A DNA stretch of 64,000 nucleotides from Mycoplasmatota bacterium (GTDB lineage: Bacteria; Bacillota_I; Bacilli_A; RF39; UBA660). A program made the position numbers and the translations under genes. The notes beneath the pieces are model-generated. The model had not been told where the DNA came from and searched no databases. It worked only from the letters and a program-made list of their open reading frames with translations. The stretch spans positions 1 to 64,000 of the forward strand of contig JALFCF010000004.1 in the NCBI GenBank assembly GCA_022771205.1, read 5' to 3'. Shown here piece by piece: positions 29,439-39,846 of the stretch (position 1 is its first letter; the number at the start of each line of letters is the position of its first letter).

Positions 29439-31622
29439 TTAATTCTTTTTTAATATATTTATAACTTCATCCCTCGTTTCTAAGAAAAAATGATAACGAA
29501 GAGAGGCTATTTTCTGTAGCTCTAAAAACTCAGATAAATTTTTAGACTCATAATTCAAAATAATAGTACGATTATTTTTATAATAGACTGGAAATTTTCT
29601 ACTTCTCAAATCTCGCAATGAATAGTGATAATTATTTTCTTTTAAATTAAGAATATTATCTTTAATAATCATATCTTCTATCAATCCAAAACTAACAATT
29701 TCAATATCAGGATAGCAACTAAAAGTTTTAACAAATCTATTAACAAACTCAATAATTTCAGAGTTTGAAAGCTCTACTGACAATGTTAGCTTAGAAAATC
29801 CTAATTGATATAAATAATAAGCAGTATAAATATTATAAATATTTAAGGTATAATCACCAATCACCTCATCGTAATTAGAAACATCACATATTTCTCTTAC
29901 TAAACTTCTAGACTTTAATTCAGATTGAATATTAAGTAAAGTTCTTGGTAAAACATAAAACACATTATTATGCATCTGATTATTTTTAAACAAGGTAATA
30001 TCAGAAACATAAATTCTAGAAACATTCATCTTCAAACAAGCTTCTAATTGCTCCTGGGTATAAACAAACGATGAGTTAGAAGAATCAGAATCTAGCGATA
30101 ACTTTGCAAATTCAATAGGACTAATAACAGCATCATATTTAGGTTTCATACGTAAAAGCATTAACTGTTGCACTAAATTGCGTCGAAGTTCATTTATTTC
30201 ACGAAGCGATATAAAAATATTAGTATCAGCTTCTACTACAGTGGATTGACTAACAAAAGGAGTACCACCCAATTTTTCTAATTGCATTCTAATACGCACA
30301 TCACTAACAGGAGAAGTAATAGATTGTTGTACAACATTACCAGAAGCCTGTATTTTTCTAGTACCATCACTGATTTCAACAGTAAAAGGCTCTCCTATGT
30401 GAGCTTTGGCTAAGAAAGTAATAGGAATGTTTCGAGTTGGTAAATTTTTCATTTCCTGCATTAACAAATAATCAGAAGTTTTAGAAACATTTTCTAATTG
30501 CTCTAATTCAACTTTATTATCAATACTACAAACTTCTCCCCTAGCAACATTAGAAACTAATAATCCATGACTATCATATAAATAATTAACTATTAACCCC
30601 TTTCCACTATTCAAAAAACGAATACCATCACCTTGATGTAAGTCTCTATCTAACTTAATTGTTATTTTTTGTGGATTAACCCCTATTACTTTTCCTATGG
30701 GAAGACCTATATGATTAGGAGTAGTTGTATTCATAAGCTCTTCTACACTGCAATGAAAAAGATGTCCACTAGTAAATTCACGATTAAAAATAGTTTTCAA
30801 TTTTTCTGTCTCTAGATCAAGACTAGAAACATTTCCATATGAATCTATTAATTTTCGATATAATCGAGTAATAAAACCTACATATTCAGGACTTTTCATC
30901 CTTCCTTCTATTTTAAAACTATAAATATCACTATCTAACAGATCACGAAATTGATAACTAGTATTCAATTCCTTAGTACTCAATAAATAAGAAGAGTCAA
31001 CCAATTTCTGTTCATCATAATACAATTGATAAGGTAATCTGCAAGAACCAGCACATTCTCCTCTATTACCACTTCTACCACCAATCATAGAACTCATAAG
31101 ACAACAACCGGAATAGGATATACATAAAGCCCCATGTATAAATACTTCTTTCTCAACAGGAACATTAATACTTTCTATTTCTTCTAAAGATAGCTCACGA
31201 GAAAAAACCACTCGTTTTACTCCCATATCATAAAATAACTTAACCATATCATAAGAAGAATTATTGCATTGAGTAGATGCATGAACTTCCAAATTAGGAT
31301 AACGTTTCAAAACATAAGAAATCATACCAAAATCTTGCATAATAACTGCATCTACACCTTGTTTATATAAAAATTCAATTTGTCCCAAAAAATACGGAAC
31401 TTCAGCATCTTTTACTAAAGTATTCATTGTAACATAAAATTTAACACCATATAAATGACATAGTTTAATAGCTTCAATAATTTCTTCATTAGAAAAATTT
31501 TTAGCAAATTTTCTAGCTCCAAAATTTTGACAACCTCCATAAACAGCATCTGCACCATTAGCAATAGCTTGTCTTAAACATTCCATATCTCCAACAGGAA
31601 CTAAAAGTTCATGTTTTTTCAT
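29439..31622 (-). CDS. Peptidase U32 family protein
   Basis: ELLVPVGDMECLRQAIANGADAVYGGCQNFGARKFAKNF, HGALCISYSGCCLMSSMIGGRSGNRGECAGSCRLPY. Confidence 0.95.
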   Translation of the reverse strand: MKKHELLVPVGDMECLRQAIANGADAVYGGCQNFGARKFAKNFSNEEIIEAIKLCHLYGVKFYVTMNTLVKDAEVPYFLGQIEFLYKQGVDAVIMQDFGMISYVLKRYPNLEVHASTQCNNSSYDMVKLFYDMGVKRVVFSRELSLEEIESINVPVEKEVFIHGALCISYSGCCLMSSMIGGRSGNRGECAGSCRLPYQLYYDEQKLVDSSYLLSTKELNTSYQFRDLLDSDIYSFKIEGRMKSPEYVGFITRLYRKLIDSYGNVSSLDLETEKLKTIFNREFTSGHLFHCSVEELMNTTTPNHIGLPIGKVIGVNPQKITIKLDRDLHQGDGIRFLNSGKGLIVNYLYDSHGLLVSNVARGEVCSIDNKVELEQLENVSKTSDYLLMQEMKNLPTRNIPITFLAKAHIGEPFTVEISDGTRKIQASGNVVQQSITSPVSDVRIRMQLEKLGGTPFVSQSTVVEADTNIFISLREINELRRNLVQQLMLLRMKPKYDAVISPIEFAKLSLDSDSSNSSFVYTQEQLEACLKMNVSRIYVSDITLFKNNQMHNNVFYVLPRTLLNIQSELKSRSLVREICDVSNYDEVIGDYTLNIYNIYTAYYLYQLGFSKLTLSVELSNSEIIEFVNRFVKTFSCYPDIEIVSFGLIEDMIIKDNILNLKENNYHYSLRDLRSRKFPVYYKNNRTIILNYESKNLSEFLELQKIASLRYHFFLETRDEVINILKKN

Positions 31623-31678
31623 AACATCACCATCATCATTATAACATAAATGAACAGAATTTCGACATATACTATAAT

Positions 31679-31972
31679 ATGAGAAATCAAAATAACTTAA
31701 TCAATGAAACCTTTATTCAATGGGTTATAATAAGTATCATTTTAATGATAAGTTTTATAGAATATGGAAAAAAACTAAAAAACGATCCATTAAACACTAA
31801 AAATTTACAAAAACTAGGTTGGCTAATAACAATAACCACTCTACTATGTATATATATAACCGAACAAACCATCTCTAATCCCCAAAAAAGAAGATTAGTA
31901 AATAGCATTATTATTTTTGCAAGTACATTTTCATATTTATATTATCTAGCACAAGAAAATCAACTTCCATAA
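31679..31972 (+). CDS. Hypothetical small membrane protein
   Basis: 97 aa ORF with hydrophobic segments, followed by a terminator. Confidence 0.55.
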   Translation: MRNQNNLINETFIQWVIISIILMISFIEYGKKLKNDPLNTKNLQKLGWLITITTLLCIYITEQTISNPQKRRLVNSIIIFASTFSYLYYLAQENQLP

Positions 31973-32000
31973 AAAAAATGGCCTTGGCCATTTTTTTATT
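31971..32000. terminator. Shared bidirectional terminator
   Basis: AAAAAAATGGCCTTGGCCATTTTTTT. Confidence 0.75.
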
Positions 32001-32538
32001 CATAGTTATCTGCTTTAACTTCCATGAAACTTTGTGGATGTGCACAAACAGGACAAACCTTAAGAGCTTCTTTACCAGTATAAACATATCCACAATTACG
32101 ACATACCCAAATTTTGTCTCCATCTTTCTTAAATACTCTATCATCTTTAATATTATGAAGTAATGTTAAGTATCTCTTTTCATGTTCTTTCTCAATTTCT
32201 CCAACTTTCTCAAAAAGCATAGCAAGTCTTGTAAATCCTTCTTCTCTTGCTGTTTCTGCAAAGTTCTTATACATATCTGTCCATTCATAATTTTCACCAG
32301 CAGCAGCATCTTCTAAATTAGTTGCTGTATCAGGAATATCTCCACCATGTAACTCCTTAAACCAAAGTTTTGCATGTTCTTTTTCATTATTAGCAGTTTC
32401 CTCAAAAATAGCAGCTAACTGTTCATATCCATCTTTACGAGCTTTGCTAGCATAATAAGTATATTTATTTCTAGCCTGACTTTCTCCTGCAAAAGCAGTC
32501 ATTAAATTTTGTTCAGTTTTACTTCCTTTTAAATCCAT
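31996..32538 (-). CDS. Rubrerythrin
   Basis: [42 protein letters not shown]. Confidence 0.97.
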   Translation of the reverse strand: MDLKGSKTEQNLMTAFAGESQARNKYTYYASKARKDGYEQLAAIFEETANNEKEHAKLWFKELHGGDIPDTATNLEDAAAGENYEWTDMYKNFAETAREEGFTRLAMLFEKVGEIEKEHEKRYLTLLHNIKDDRVFKKDGDKIWVCRNCGYVYTGKEALKVCPVCAHPQSFMEVKADNYE

Positions 32539-32658
32539 AAAATACCTTCTTTCTTATAAAATTATATTAAAGAATTCACTTTAATACTTATCACCTGTAT
32601 CATACCATAAATGTCAAAGTATCGCAATGATTCCTCATAATTATTATTAATTAAAAGC

Positions 32659-33036
32659 CTATTTACATTTATCACATATACCTTCAAAAAGAACAGAAGC
32701 ATTAGATATAGAAAAAGAATGATTTTTCTTAGCTTTTGAAATTAAAATATCAGTATCAACATCATATAAATCATATAATTTATGACAAATATTACACATA
32801 AAATGAGAATGATTAGAGCAATCCCCATCATAGTGATCTATTCCATCTGTAGTTAATACTTTACGTACCTTACCTTCTTCTACTAATTTAGAAATATTAC
32901 GATAAACAGTAGCCTGTCCAATAGAAGCATCTTTCATCTGTACTGCCTCATAAAGTTCTGAAACAATAGGATGTGTAGACATCTCACATAAAGTTTCTAA
33001 AACTATTCCTTTTTGTCTAGTATTTCTTGTATTCAT
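32659..33036 (-). CDS. Fur/PerR family regulator
   Basis: TRQKGIVLETL, ASIGQATVYRNISKLVEEGKVRK, HSHFMCNICHKLYD, CDKC. Confidence 0.92.
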   Translation of the reverse strand: MNTRNTRQKGIVLETLCEMSTHPIVSELYEAVQMKDASIGQATVYRNISKLVEEGKVRKVLTTDGIDHYDGDCSNHSHFMCNICHKLYDLYDVDTDILISKAKKNHSFSISNASVLFEGICDKCK

Positions 33037-33049
33037 AAGCCTTCCTTAA

Positions 33050-33064
33050 TGATAATAATTATCA
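33050..33064. promoter_or_regulatory. Perfect 7-1-7 Fur-type box
   Basis: TGATAATAATTATCA just upstream of the Fur/PerR gene. Confidence 0.75.
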
Positions 33065-33148
33065 TTAATATTATAATAAACTTATACTTAAATGTCAACA
33101 AAAATAACCAAAAAAGAAAACAAATCATAAATTATAGTAGGTGATGTT

Positions 33149-33361
33149 ATGAAAACAAAACACAATTTATTTTGCAGATGTAATTATTGTAAACAAAAAA
33201 GAAGAAACAATATATTTTATCTTTTAGGAGTAATATCTACATTAATTATTATCTTTTATCAAATTATTCTATTAGTTTTTATCACCACAAGACTAAATGC
33301 AATAATTTTACTCGCTGAATTCTTCTTGATTTGTTTTTTGTTTTTTTTGATTTTGTTCTAA
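33149..33361 (+). CDS. Hypothetical small membrane protein, Cys-rich N-terminus
   Basis: AGGTGATGTT RBS; MKTKHNLFCRCNYCKQKRRNN then two hydrophobic segments. Confidence 0.5.
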   Translation: MKTKHNLFCRCNYCKQKRRNNIFYLLGVISTLIIIFYQIILLVFITTRLNAIILLAEFFLICFLFFLILF

Positions 33362-34222
33362 CACAAACTTCCGAGCTTTAAAAGCATATGCAACTCGATC
33401 TTGTACCAGTATAGTATTTTCATAATAATTAGAAGAAAATTGTATTTTCTCATCCAATAAAATAAGAGAATAAAATAAATACAATTCCTCCTCAGAAAAA
33501 GGATACTTACTTTGATATATTTGAAATAATGATTGCATTTCTAATAATAAATAATTTTTCTTATAAAAATATAAAAAATCATAAATAACATAACCTTTAT
33601 GCGAAAAATCCCAATCCATAAAGCAAGGATTATCCCCATCAATAAAAGTATCTAAATTAGGACTACCATGTAAAAAAACAAGACGTTCTTTTGTAGCATT
33701 TTTTTTACTTTGATACCACTGTTCCAAAAATTGCCTACTCTGCTCCAAATTTTGAAAAAACAAACTACTATTTCGTATAAATAAATAGGCATCTGGAGAC
33801 ATATAAACTTGCGATTCAATATTTTGAACCAGTTCCTGATAAAATTGAAACAGCGAGTCTAACCGATTTAAAATATCCTCATATATTTTTTTTATATTAT
33901 CTAAAACAACCTCTTGATAAGTGGTTGTTTTTATATGAAGTAAACTTAAAATATGTACTAAATTAATTGCCTTATCGTTAATATCAATATCATCATTCAT
34001 ATAACGATAAACCTCGTAAGTACCGCGATATACAGATAAAATAGGTAAAAAAAAAGGAAATTTTTTTGTTTCTAAATAACGAAAAACTTTTTCTCTATTT
34101 CCCTTAGGAACCATAAAAAACTTTCCTTCATCTGTTTCAATTACTTTTTTTCCTCGAATAAAAAAGCATCTATGAATTTCTAACTCATTCATAATGTGTT
34201 GGAATAATGATTTTAGTACCAA
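33308..34222 (-). CDS. YsxE-like spore coat protein (CotS/kinase-fold)
   Basis: FLHGSPNLDTFIDGDNPCFMDWDFSHKGYVIYDFLYFY; follows SpoVID-like gene as ysxE follows spoVID in Bacillus. Confidence 0.7.
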   Translation of the reverse strand: MVLKSLFQHIMNELEIHRCFFIRGKKVIETDEGKFFMVPKGNREKVFRYLETKKFPFFLPILSVYRGTYEVYRYMNDDIDINDKAINLVHILSLLHIKTTTYQEVVLDNIKKIYEDILNRLDSLFQFYQELVQNIESQVYMSPDAYLFIRNSSLFFQNLEQSRQFLEQWYQSKKNATKERLVFLHGSPNLDTFIDGDNPCFMDWDFSHKGYVIYDFLYFYKKNYLLLEMQSLFQIYQSKYPFSEEELYLFYSLILLDEKIQFSSNYYENTILVQDRVAYAFKARKFVLEQNQKKQKTNQEEFSE

Positions 34223-34898
34223 TCATTAAATTATTTAAATCATTATAATCCTCTAACTCCTCACGATGAACTTTATATTTACTCATAATAGATTCAAGTG
34301 TATCATTTTCCCTAACAATATATACTGAATAAGTAGAAAAACTTTCATCACTATCTGAAAAAGAAGAAAACAATGAATAAGTAGAATTATTTTCCACTAT
34401 TTTATCGTCTTGAATGTCATCCTTAGAAGTAACATTATCCATAGCAACTATTTGATTATCATTAATTTTCTTAACCATTTCGTCGCTTAGCAAACTAGAA
34501 TCTTCGTAAAAATTTTCTGATGGCTCTATACTAGCTCTATCATTTATAATTTCTTCATTTTCAACCTCAATCTTCTCTACTCCCTCAACAACTAAATCGA
34601 TATGACAATTTAAACTATCATCATCATTGTCAACATCATATCTAAAATCATCAACATAAACATTTCTTGTTTCTTCTTCCAATTGTTCACTCAAAGCAAT
34701 CTCTAATGGCAAAGAAAACAAAAAGTCTTCTTCCAATCTAGATGCAGCAGTCAACTTATATTTACCAGAAATAACTAATTCTCCAGTAATATCATTATCA
34801 TCAGAAAACTTTAAGTTTGGATCTAAAGAAATAGAAGTTACTTCCCCTATCATGGTTTTAAATTCTAACTTTTTATCGAACGAAATAACTTTTCGCAT
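34185..34898 (-). CDS. SpoVID-like spore coat morphogenetic protein with C-terminal LysM
   Basis: VTSISLDPNLKFSDDNDITGELVISGKY N-terminus; VRENDTLESIMSKYKVHREELEDYNDLNNLMIGTKIIIP LysM. Confidence 0.75.
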   Translation of the reverse strand: MRKVISFDKKLEFKTMIGEVTSISLDPNLKFSDDNDITGELVISGKYKLTAASRLEEDFLFSLPLEIALSEQLEEETRNVYVDDFRYDVDNDDDSLNCHIDLVVEGVEKIEVENEEIINDRASIEPSENFYEDSSLLSDEMVKKINDNQIVAMDNVTSKDDIQDDKIVENNSTYSLFSSFSDSDESFSTYSVYIVRENDTLESIMSKYKVHREELEDYNDLNNLMIGTKIIIPTHYE

Positions 34899-35011
34899 TT
34901 TATCCCTCCTACAAAAGTATATGAAAGATAAAACAAAATATGAAAAAAGAGCTAGTTAATTAGCCCTATTTATTTTTATACAAAATTTAAAAGAATAATG
35001 TAATCACCAAC

Positions 35012-37336
35012 TTAATTTTTACGTATTTGCTTATCATCATTAAACAACAATTTGTAAATATCAAAATAATTATCCACAAAAATAAATTTTATATCTCGTT
35101 TTACTTCATCTGGTATTTCTTCTAAATCAACTTTATTTTCTTGTGGTAAAAATATTTTTCTAATTCCAGCCCTATGTGACCCAATCACTTTTTCTCTAAG
35201 ACCACCAATTGCCAACACACGACCACGCAAAGTGATTTCTCCTGTCATTGAAATATCATTAGCTACTGCTTGACCTTTAAATAAACTAACAAGTGCAGTC
35301 GTAATAGCAATACCAGCTGAAGGGCCATCTTTATTAACAGCCCCCTCTGGAAAATGAAGATGAATATCATTTTCAGAAAGAACTTTTACTGGAATCAAAA
35401 ATTTTTCAGCATTAGCCTTTATATAACTAAATGCAATTTGACAAGATTCTTGCATGACATCACCCAAAGATCCAGTAAGTATCAATTTTCCTTTTCCAGG
35501 AAACATAGTAACTTCAATTGGTAAAATATCCCCTCCAAAGACAGTGTATGCCATGCCATTAACTACACCAATTTCAACTTTCTTTCCAGTCTTTTCATAA
35601 CTATATTTTCTCTTACCTAGGAATTGCTCTAAATCCTTTTCCGTAATATGATAAAAAACTTGTTCTTTTTCTAATAATATTTTCTTAACAATTTTTCTAA
35701 ATAAAGAAGCAATAATTCTATCCAGCTCACGTACCCCAGCTTCTTTTGTATAGTAACGAATCATATCCATAATAGCCGAATCATCTAATTGAATCTGTAA
35801 AGGTGTAAGACCATGTTCATCCATAGCTCTAGGTATTAAATGATTTTTTGCAATATCAAGTTTTTCATATTCTGTATAACTAGTAAGTTCAATAATCTCT
35901 AAACGATCTCTTAATTCATAAGGAATCTGATCGATATAATTAGCAGTAGCAATAAATAAAACTTTAGACAAATCAAAATCTTCTTCAATATAATGATCCG
36001 AAAATTTATCATTTTGTTCAGGGTCCAAAACTTCTAATAAACTACTAGCAGGATCCCCCTTAATATCCTTAGTCATTTTATCAATTTCATCAATAATGAA
36101 TACAGGATTAGCAGTACCTGCCTTACGAATTCCTTGAATAATTCTTCCAGGATTAGCCCCAACATAAGTACGACGATGACCAACTATCTCTGCTTCATCA
36201 TTAATACCACCAACACTAATTTTAGCTACTTTTCTTCCCAAACTATTAGCTATACTAAGAGCAAGCGAAGTCTTACCAACACCTGGAGGGCCAACCAAAC
36301 AAAGTATTGGACTACGTAAATTATTTGTATTCTGTTTTACCGCAAGATACTCTAAAATACGTGATTTTACTTCTTCTAAAGCATGATGACTAGAATTCAA
36401 AATAGATTCAACTTTTACTAAATCATTAGTATCTTTTGTATAAACATTCCAAGGTAGATGAAGCATCCAATCTAAATAATCTCTAATCATACCAATTTCT
36501 GGTGAATGACTACTACTTGCTTCATATCTTGAAATTTCATTTTTAATTTTTTCTTTAACCTTGTAATTACACTTCAATTTAGATAGTCTTTTTCTCAAGA
36601 CTTCAACTTCATCTTCTTTACTATTAATATCACCAAGTTCTCTTTTAATTGCTTTAAGCTTTTCACGTAAAAAATACTCTTTTTGACTTTCTTCTATTTC
36701 TTGTTCTACTTCACTTTCTATCTTCCGCTCTAACTCTAAAAATTTCACTTCTTCGTTCATGTCCTCTACAATCATTCTAGCTCGTTCAATCGGAGAAATA
36801 GCAAGAACATATTTTTTCTTTTTATTATAATCAACAGGTAAAAAAGAACCAATCAAATCACAAAGTTCATCCAAAGTATCAACAGAATCCAATTGACTAA
36901 TAATAGCATTACTCATGTAAGGAGCTTTTTCAATATAGCGATCTAAAGATTTCATAAGTAATGTAACATAATTTTTTTCATCATCAGTAGAAATGGTAGA
37001 TACTTCTTTAACATCAGCTTGATAGAATCCATCATTATAAAAATAATTAGAAACCATGACTCTACGAATTCCTTGAATAACAACCCTAGTTTTACCATTT
37101 GGAACAGTTAATTTTAATTTTAATTGTGCTAACACACCATAACTTGGTAAAGAAGTAACATCTTCTACATAATGAGAATCAATAGGATTAACAATAACTA
37201 AGTACTTATCTTCAGTAGTTTCTGTATAATCAATACTAGCTTTTTCAAAAGAATCATCATATTCAATTCTTACTTCATTTTTGGGAAAGACCACTACATC
37301 ATTCAAAACTAAAACTGCTAGTTTTTTATTATCCAT
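35012..37336 (-). CDS. lon: ATP-dependent protease Lon
   Basis: CLVGPPGVGKTSLALSIANSLGR, VFIIDEIDKM, PEGAVNKDGPSAGIAITTALVSL; start trimmed to MDNKKLAVLVLND. Confidence 0.97.
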   Translation of the reverse strand: MDNKKLAVLVLNDVVVFPKNEVRIEYDDSFEKASIDYTETTEDKYLVIVNPIDSHYVEDVTSLPSYGVLAQLKLKLTVPNGKTRVVIQGIRRVMVSNYFYNDGFYQADVKEVSTISTDDEKNYVTLLMKSLDRYIEKAPYMSNAIISQLDSVDTLDELCDLIGSFLPVDYNKKKKYVLAISPIERARMIVEDMNEEVKFLELERKIESEVEQEIEESQKEYFLREKLKAIKRELGDINSKEDEVEVLRKRLSKLKCNYKVKEKIKNEISRYEASSSHSPEIGMIRDYLDWMLHLPWNVYTKDTNDLVKVESILNSSHHALEEVKSRILEYLAVKQNTNNLRSPILCLVGPPGVGKTSLALSIANSLGRKVAKISVGGINDEAEIVGHRRTYVGANPGRIIQGIRKAGTANPVFIIDEIDKMTKDIKGDPASSLLEVLDPEQNDKFSDHYIEEDFDLSKVLFIATANYIDQIPYELRDRLEIIELTSYTEYEKLDIAKNHLIPRAMDEHGLTPLQIQLDDSAIMDMIRYYTKEAGVRELDRIIASLFRKIVKKILLEKEQVFYHITEKDLEQFLGKRKYSYEKTGKKVEIGVVNGMAYTVFGGDILPIEVTMFPGKGKLILTGSLGDVMQESCQIAFSYIKANAEKFLIPVKVLSENDIHLHFPEGAVNKDGPSAGIAITTALVSLFKGQAVANDISMTGEITLRGRVLAIGGLREKVIGSHRAGIRKIFLPQENKVDLEEIPDEVKRDIKFIFVDNYFDIYKLLFNDDKQIRKN

Positions 37337-37464
37337 AGATAGTCCACCTCCAAATTTTAAATACTGCTTACTATTATATAATAAAAGTACCACTACATCA
37401 AGAAATTACCCAAATTTTTCAAAAATTGGCAACAAAAAAGTAGTACACTGTACTACCTTTCAAA

Positions 37465-38775
37465 TTACTTATTAGCTTCTTTTAATAATTCAATAGTTTT
37501 TCTCATTTCTAAGTCATATTGAACCATATCAATTCCACCAAACTGTTGTAAAAATTCATCTTTTTCCATTTGATATTTTTTAGCTAATTCTTCAGCTTCT
37601 TTTTCAGCTTCTTCTGCTGATACTTCAATCTTTTCTAGATTCATAATTTCTTCTAACATTAAACGATAAAGTACATTAGAATATGCTTCTTTTTCTAATT
37701 GAGCTTTTAAATCAGCTTCAGTAGATTGAGTAAATTGATAATATAACTCTAAAGAAATTCCTTGCATTCTCATTTGTTGTTCAAAACGATTCATCAAACG
37801 ATTTACTTCTTCTTCAACCATCTCTTCTGGAATATCTACTTCAACATTTTTAGAAACTCCCTCTAAAATAGCATCAATATATTTATTTTCTGCATCCATT
37901 TCTTTTTGAGCAGAAATTGATTTTTTAATTTCTTCTTTTAATGCTTCTTCAGAATTAACTCCTTCAATTCCTAAATCTTCAAAGAAATCTTCATCTAACT
38001 CTCTATTTTGTTTTTCTTTTATTTCATGAACTTTAACTTTAAATACAGCTTTAGCTCCTGCTAAATCCTTAGCACCATAATCTTCTGGGAAAGTAACTTC
38101 GATATCTTTTTCTTCTCCAGCTTTCATACCAATAACTTGTTCTTCAAATCCAGGAATAAAAGTATGAGAACCAATTTCTAATGAATAATTTTCTCCCTTT
38201 CCACCATCGAAAGCAACACCATCTTTAAATCCTTCAAAATCAATAACAGCTGTATTACCTTCTTCTACAGTTCCTTCTTCTTTTGTAACAAGTTCAGTAT
38301 ATTTTTCTAATAAATGTCCTAGTTCATGATTTATTTCTTCTTCACTAACTTCAACTTTTTCAGGTTTAATATTTAATCCTTTATATTTTTTTACCTTTAC
38401 TTCTGGTTTAGTAATAATTTTAAAAGTAAATTCAACACCATCTTCACTTAGACTTTTTAAATCAACAGCAGGTTGAACAACAGGAATTAATTTAGACTCT
38501 TCCATTGCTTTTGTATAAGCATCCTGTAATACAGTATCAGCAGCATCAATAAATAAAGATTCTTTACCAAAATGTTTTTCATAAATATCTCTAGGTACTT
38601 TACCTTTTCTAAATCCATCAACTTTAGCTGTTTTTTGTTTTTTCTTGAATGCTGTATCTAATGCTTTAGTCCAAGCTTCACCATCTATTTTAATAACTAC
38701 TTCATGAACATTCTTTTTATTATCTTTTTTAACTTCTTTTTTTACTTCTGTTTTTTCTATTTCTTTTTTTGCCAT
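37465..38775 (-). CDS. tig: Trigger factor
   Basis: GFRKGKVPRDIYEKHFGKESL, FKDGVAFDGGKGENYSLEIGSHTFIPGFEEQVIGM; start trimmed to MAKKEIEK. Confidence 0.96.
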   Translation of the reverse strand: MAKKEIEKTEVKKEVKKDNKKNVHEVVIKIDGEAWTKALDTAFKKKQKTAKVDGFRKGKVPRDIYEKHFGKESLFIDAADTVLQDAYTKAMEESKLIPVVQPAVDLKSLSEDGVEFTFKIITKPEVKVKKYKGLNIKPEKVEVSEEEINHELGHLLEKYTELVTKEEGTVEEGNTAVIDFEGFKDGVAFDGGKGENYSLEIGSHTFIPGFEEQVIGMKAGEEKDIEVTFPEDYGAKDLAGAKAVFKVKVHEIKEKQNRELDEDFFEDLGIEGVNSEEALKEEIKKSISAQKEMDAENKYIDAILEGVSKNVEVDIPEEMVEEEVNRLMNRFEQQMRMQGISLELYYQFTQSTEADLKAQLEKEAYSNVLYRLMLEEIMNLEKIEVSAEEAEKEAEELAKKYQMEKDEFLQQFGGIDMVQYDLEMRKTIELLKEANK

Positions 38776-38859
38776 AATATCCCTCCAACGCCTTATATTA
38801 TACCCTACAATTTTATTTAACACAACACTTTACGTTAAAATTAGTAAAAAGATGTTAAC

Positions 38860-38888
38860 TTGACAAAATAACAAAAATAAAGTATAAT
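38860..38888 (+). promoter_or_regulatory. Sigma-A promoter
   Basis: TTGACA-17 nt-TATAAT upstream of 38915 gene. Confidence 0.75.
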
Positions 38889-38914
38889 ATGCAGGCAAAG
38901 GGAGAGGAATATAA

Positions 38915-39787
38915 ATGGGAAAAATAAGAAAATTAACTATATATACTGAAAAAATCCCCTGTGATATTAGCTTTTTAGTAATTTCTGATATTCACCGAGA
39001 TAAAAATAAAGGAAAAGAAAATTTAATGAGAATAAAAGATTTGGTAGATTTAAGCAAAATCGACTCGGTCATCATACCTGGGGATATTGTAAATGATGTA
39101 AATGATTTGGCAGATACAGAATTCAAAGAGCAATTACAAAAAGAATTATTATCAATAACCAAATATAAACCAACCTTCGTTAGTCTTGGAAACCATGATC
39201 AAATGACACATGCAGAAGATGGAATATGGATTCCCGGAAATGTGGATTTATTAAGAGAAACAATAGAAGAAATTCCTAACTTTCACTTAATATCCAATGG
39301 AGAAAAATGTAATATGAATTACCTAAATATTTCAGCATGTTCACCAGGATTTGATTATTATGAATCAAAGGATCATAGCAAAAGCGAAAGAGAAAATTCA
39401 AAAGATTATCAAGAAATTTTTGATGCAACATACAATGAAAATTTATTTTCTGAAGACTCATTTAACATCTTATTAACTCACGAACCACAATCAATTATTA
39501 AATTAAGTAAAGAAAATAAAGGTTGTATACAACCAAACACTGATTTAGTAATATCTGGTCATATGCACAATGGACTATTACCTAACTTTATGCAACCATT
39601 TATGAAAAACAAAGGTTTAATATCTCCACAAATGCAATTATTACCAGAATATGCTCAAGGAGTGTATCAATTAAAAGATACAACTTTCCTAATCAATGGA
39701 CCAATTAATACAAGAGTGGAAACTCCATTCATAAATAAATTATACGGGCCAAATGCTTCAGTAGTAACATTAAAGAAAACGCGCTAA
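38915..39787 (+). CDS. Metallophosphoesterase
   Basis: ISDIHRDK, IPGDIVND, LGNHD, SGHMHNGL. Confidence 0.87.
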   Translation: MGKIRKLTIYTEKIPCDISFLVISDIHRDKNKGKENLMRIKDLVDLSKIDSVIIPGDIVNDVNDLADTEFKEQLQKELLSITKYKPTFVSLGNHDQMTHAEDGIWIPGNVDLLRETIEEIPNFHLISNGEKCNMNYLNISACSPGFDYYESKDHSKSERENSKDYQEIFDATYNENLFSEDSFNILLTHEPQSIIKLSKENKGCIQPNTDLVISGHMHNGLLPNFMQPFMKNKGLISPQMQLLPEYAQGVYQLKDTTFLINGPINTRVETPFINKLYGPNASVVTLKKTR

Positions 39788-39803
39788 AAGCGCTTTTTTT
39801 GTA
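39779..39803 (+). terminator. Rho-independent terminator
   Basis: AGCGC hairpin (aacgcgctaaaagcgctttttttg). Confidence 0.65.
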
Positions 39804-39846
39804 ACAGAAAATATGCTAAAATAAATAAAAGAAAGAAAGTGATAAA

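Noticed and set aside
31911-32163. ORFs 31911..32144 (-) and 31978..32163 (+)
   Set aside because: Overlap the rubrerythrin coding sequence and the shared terminator; spurious frames.
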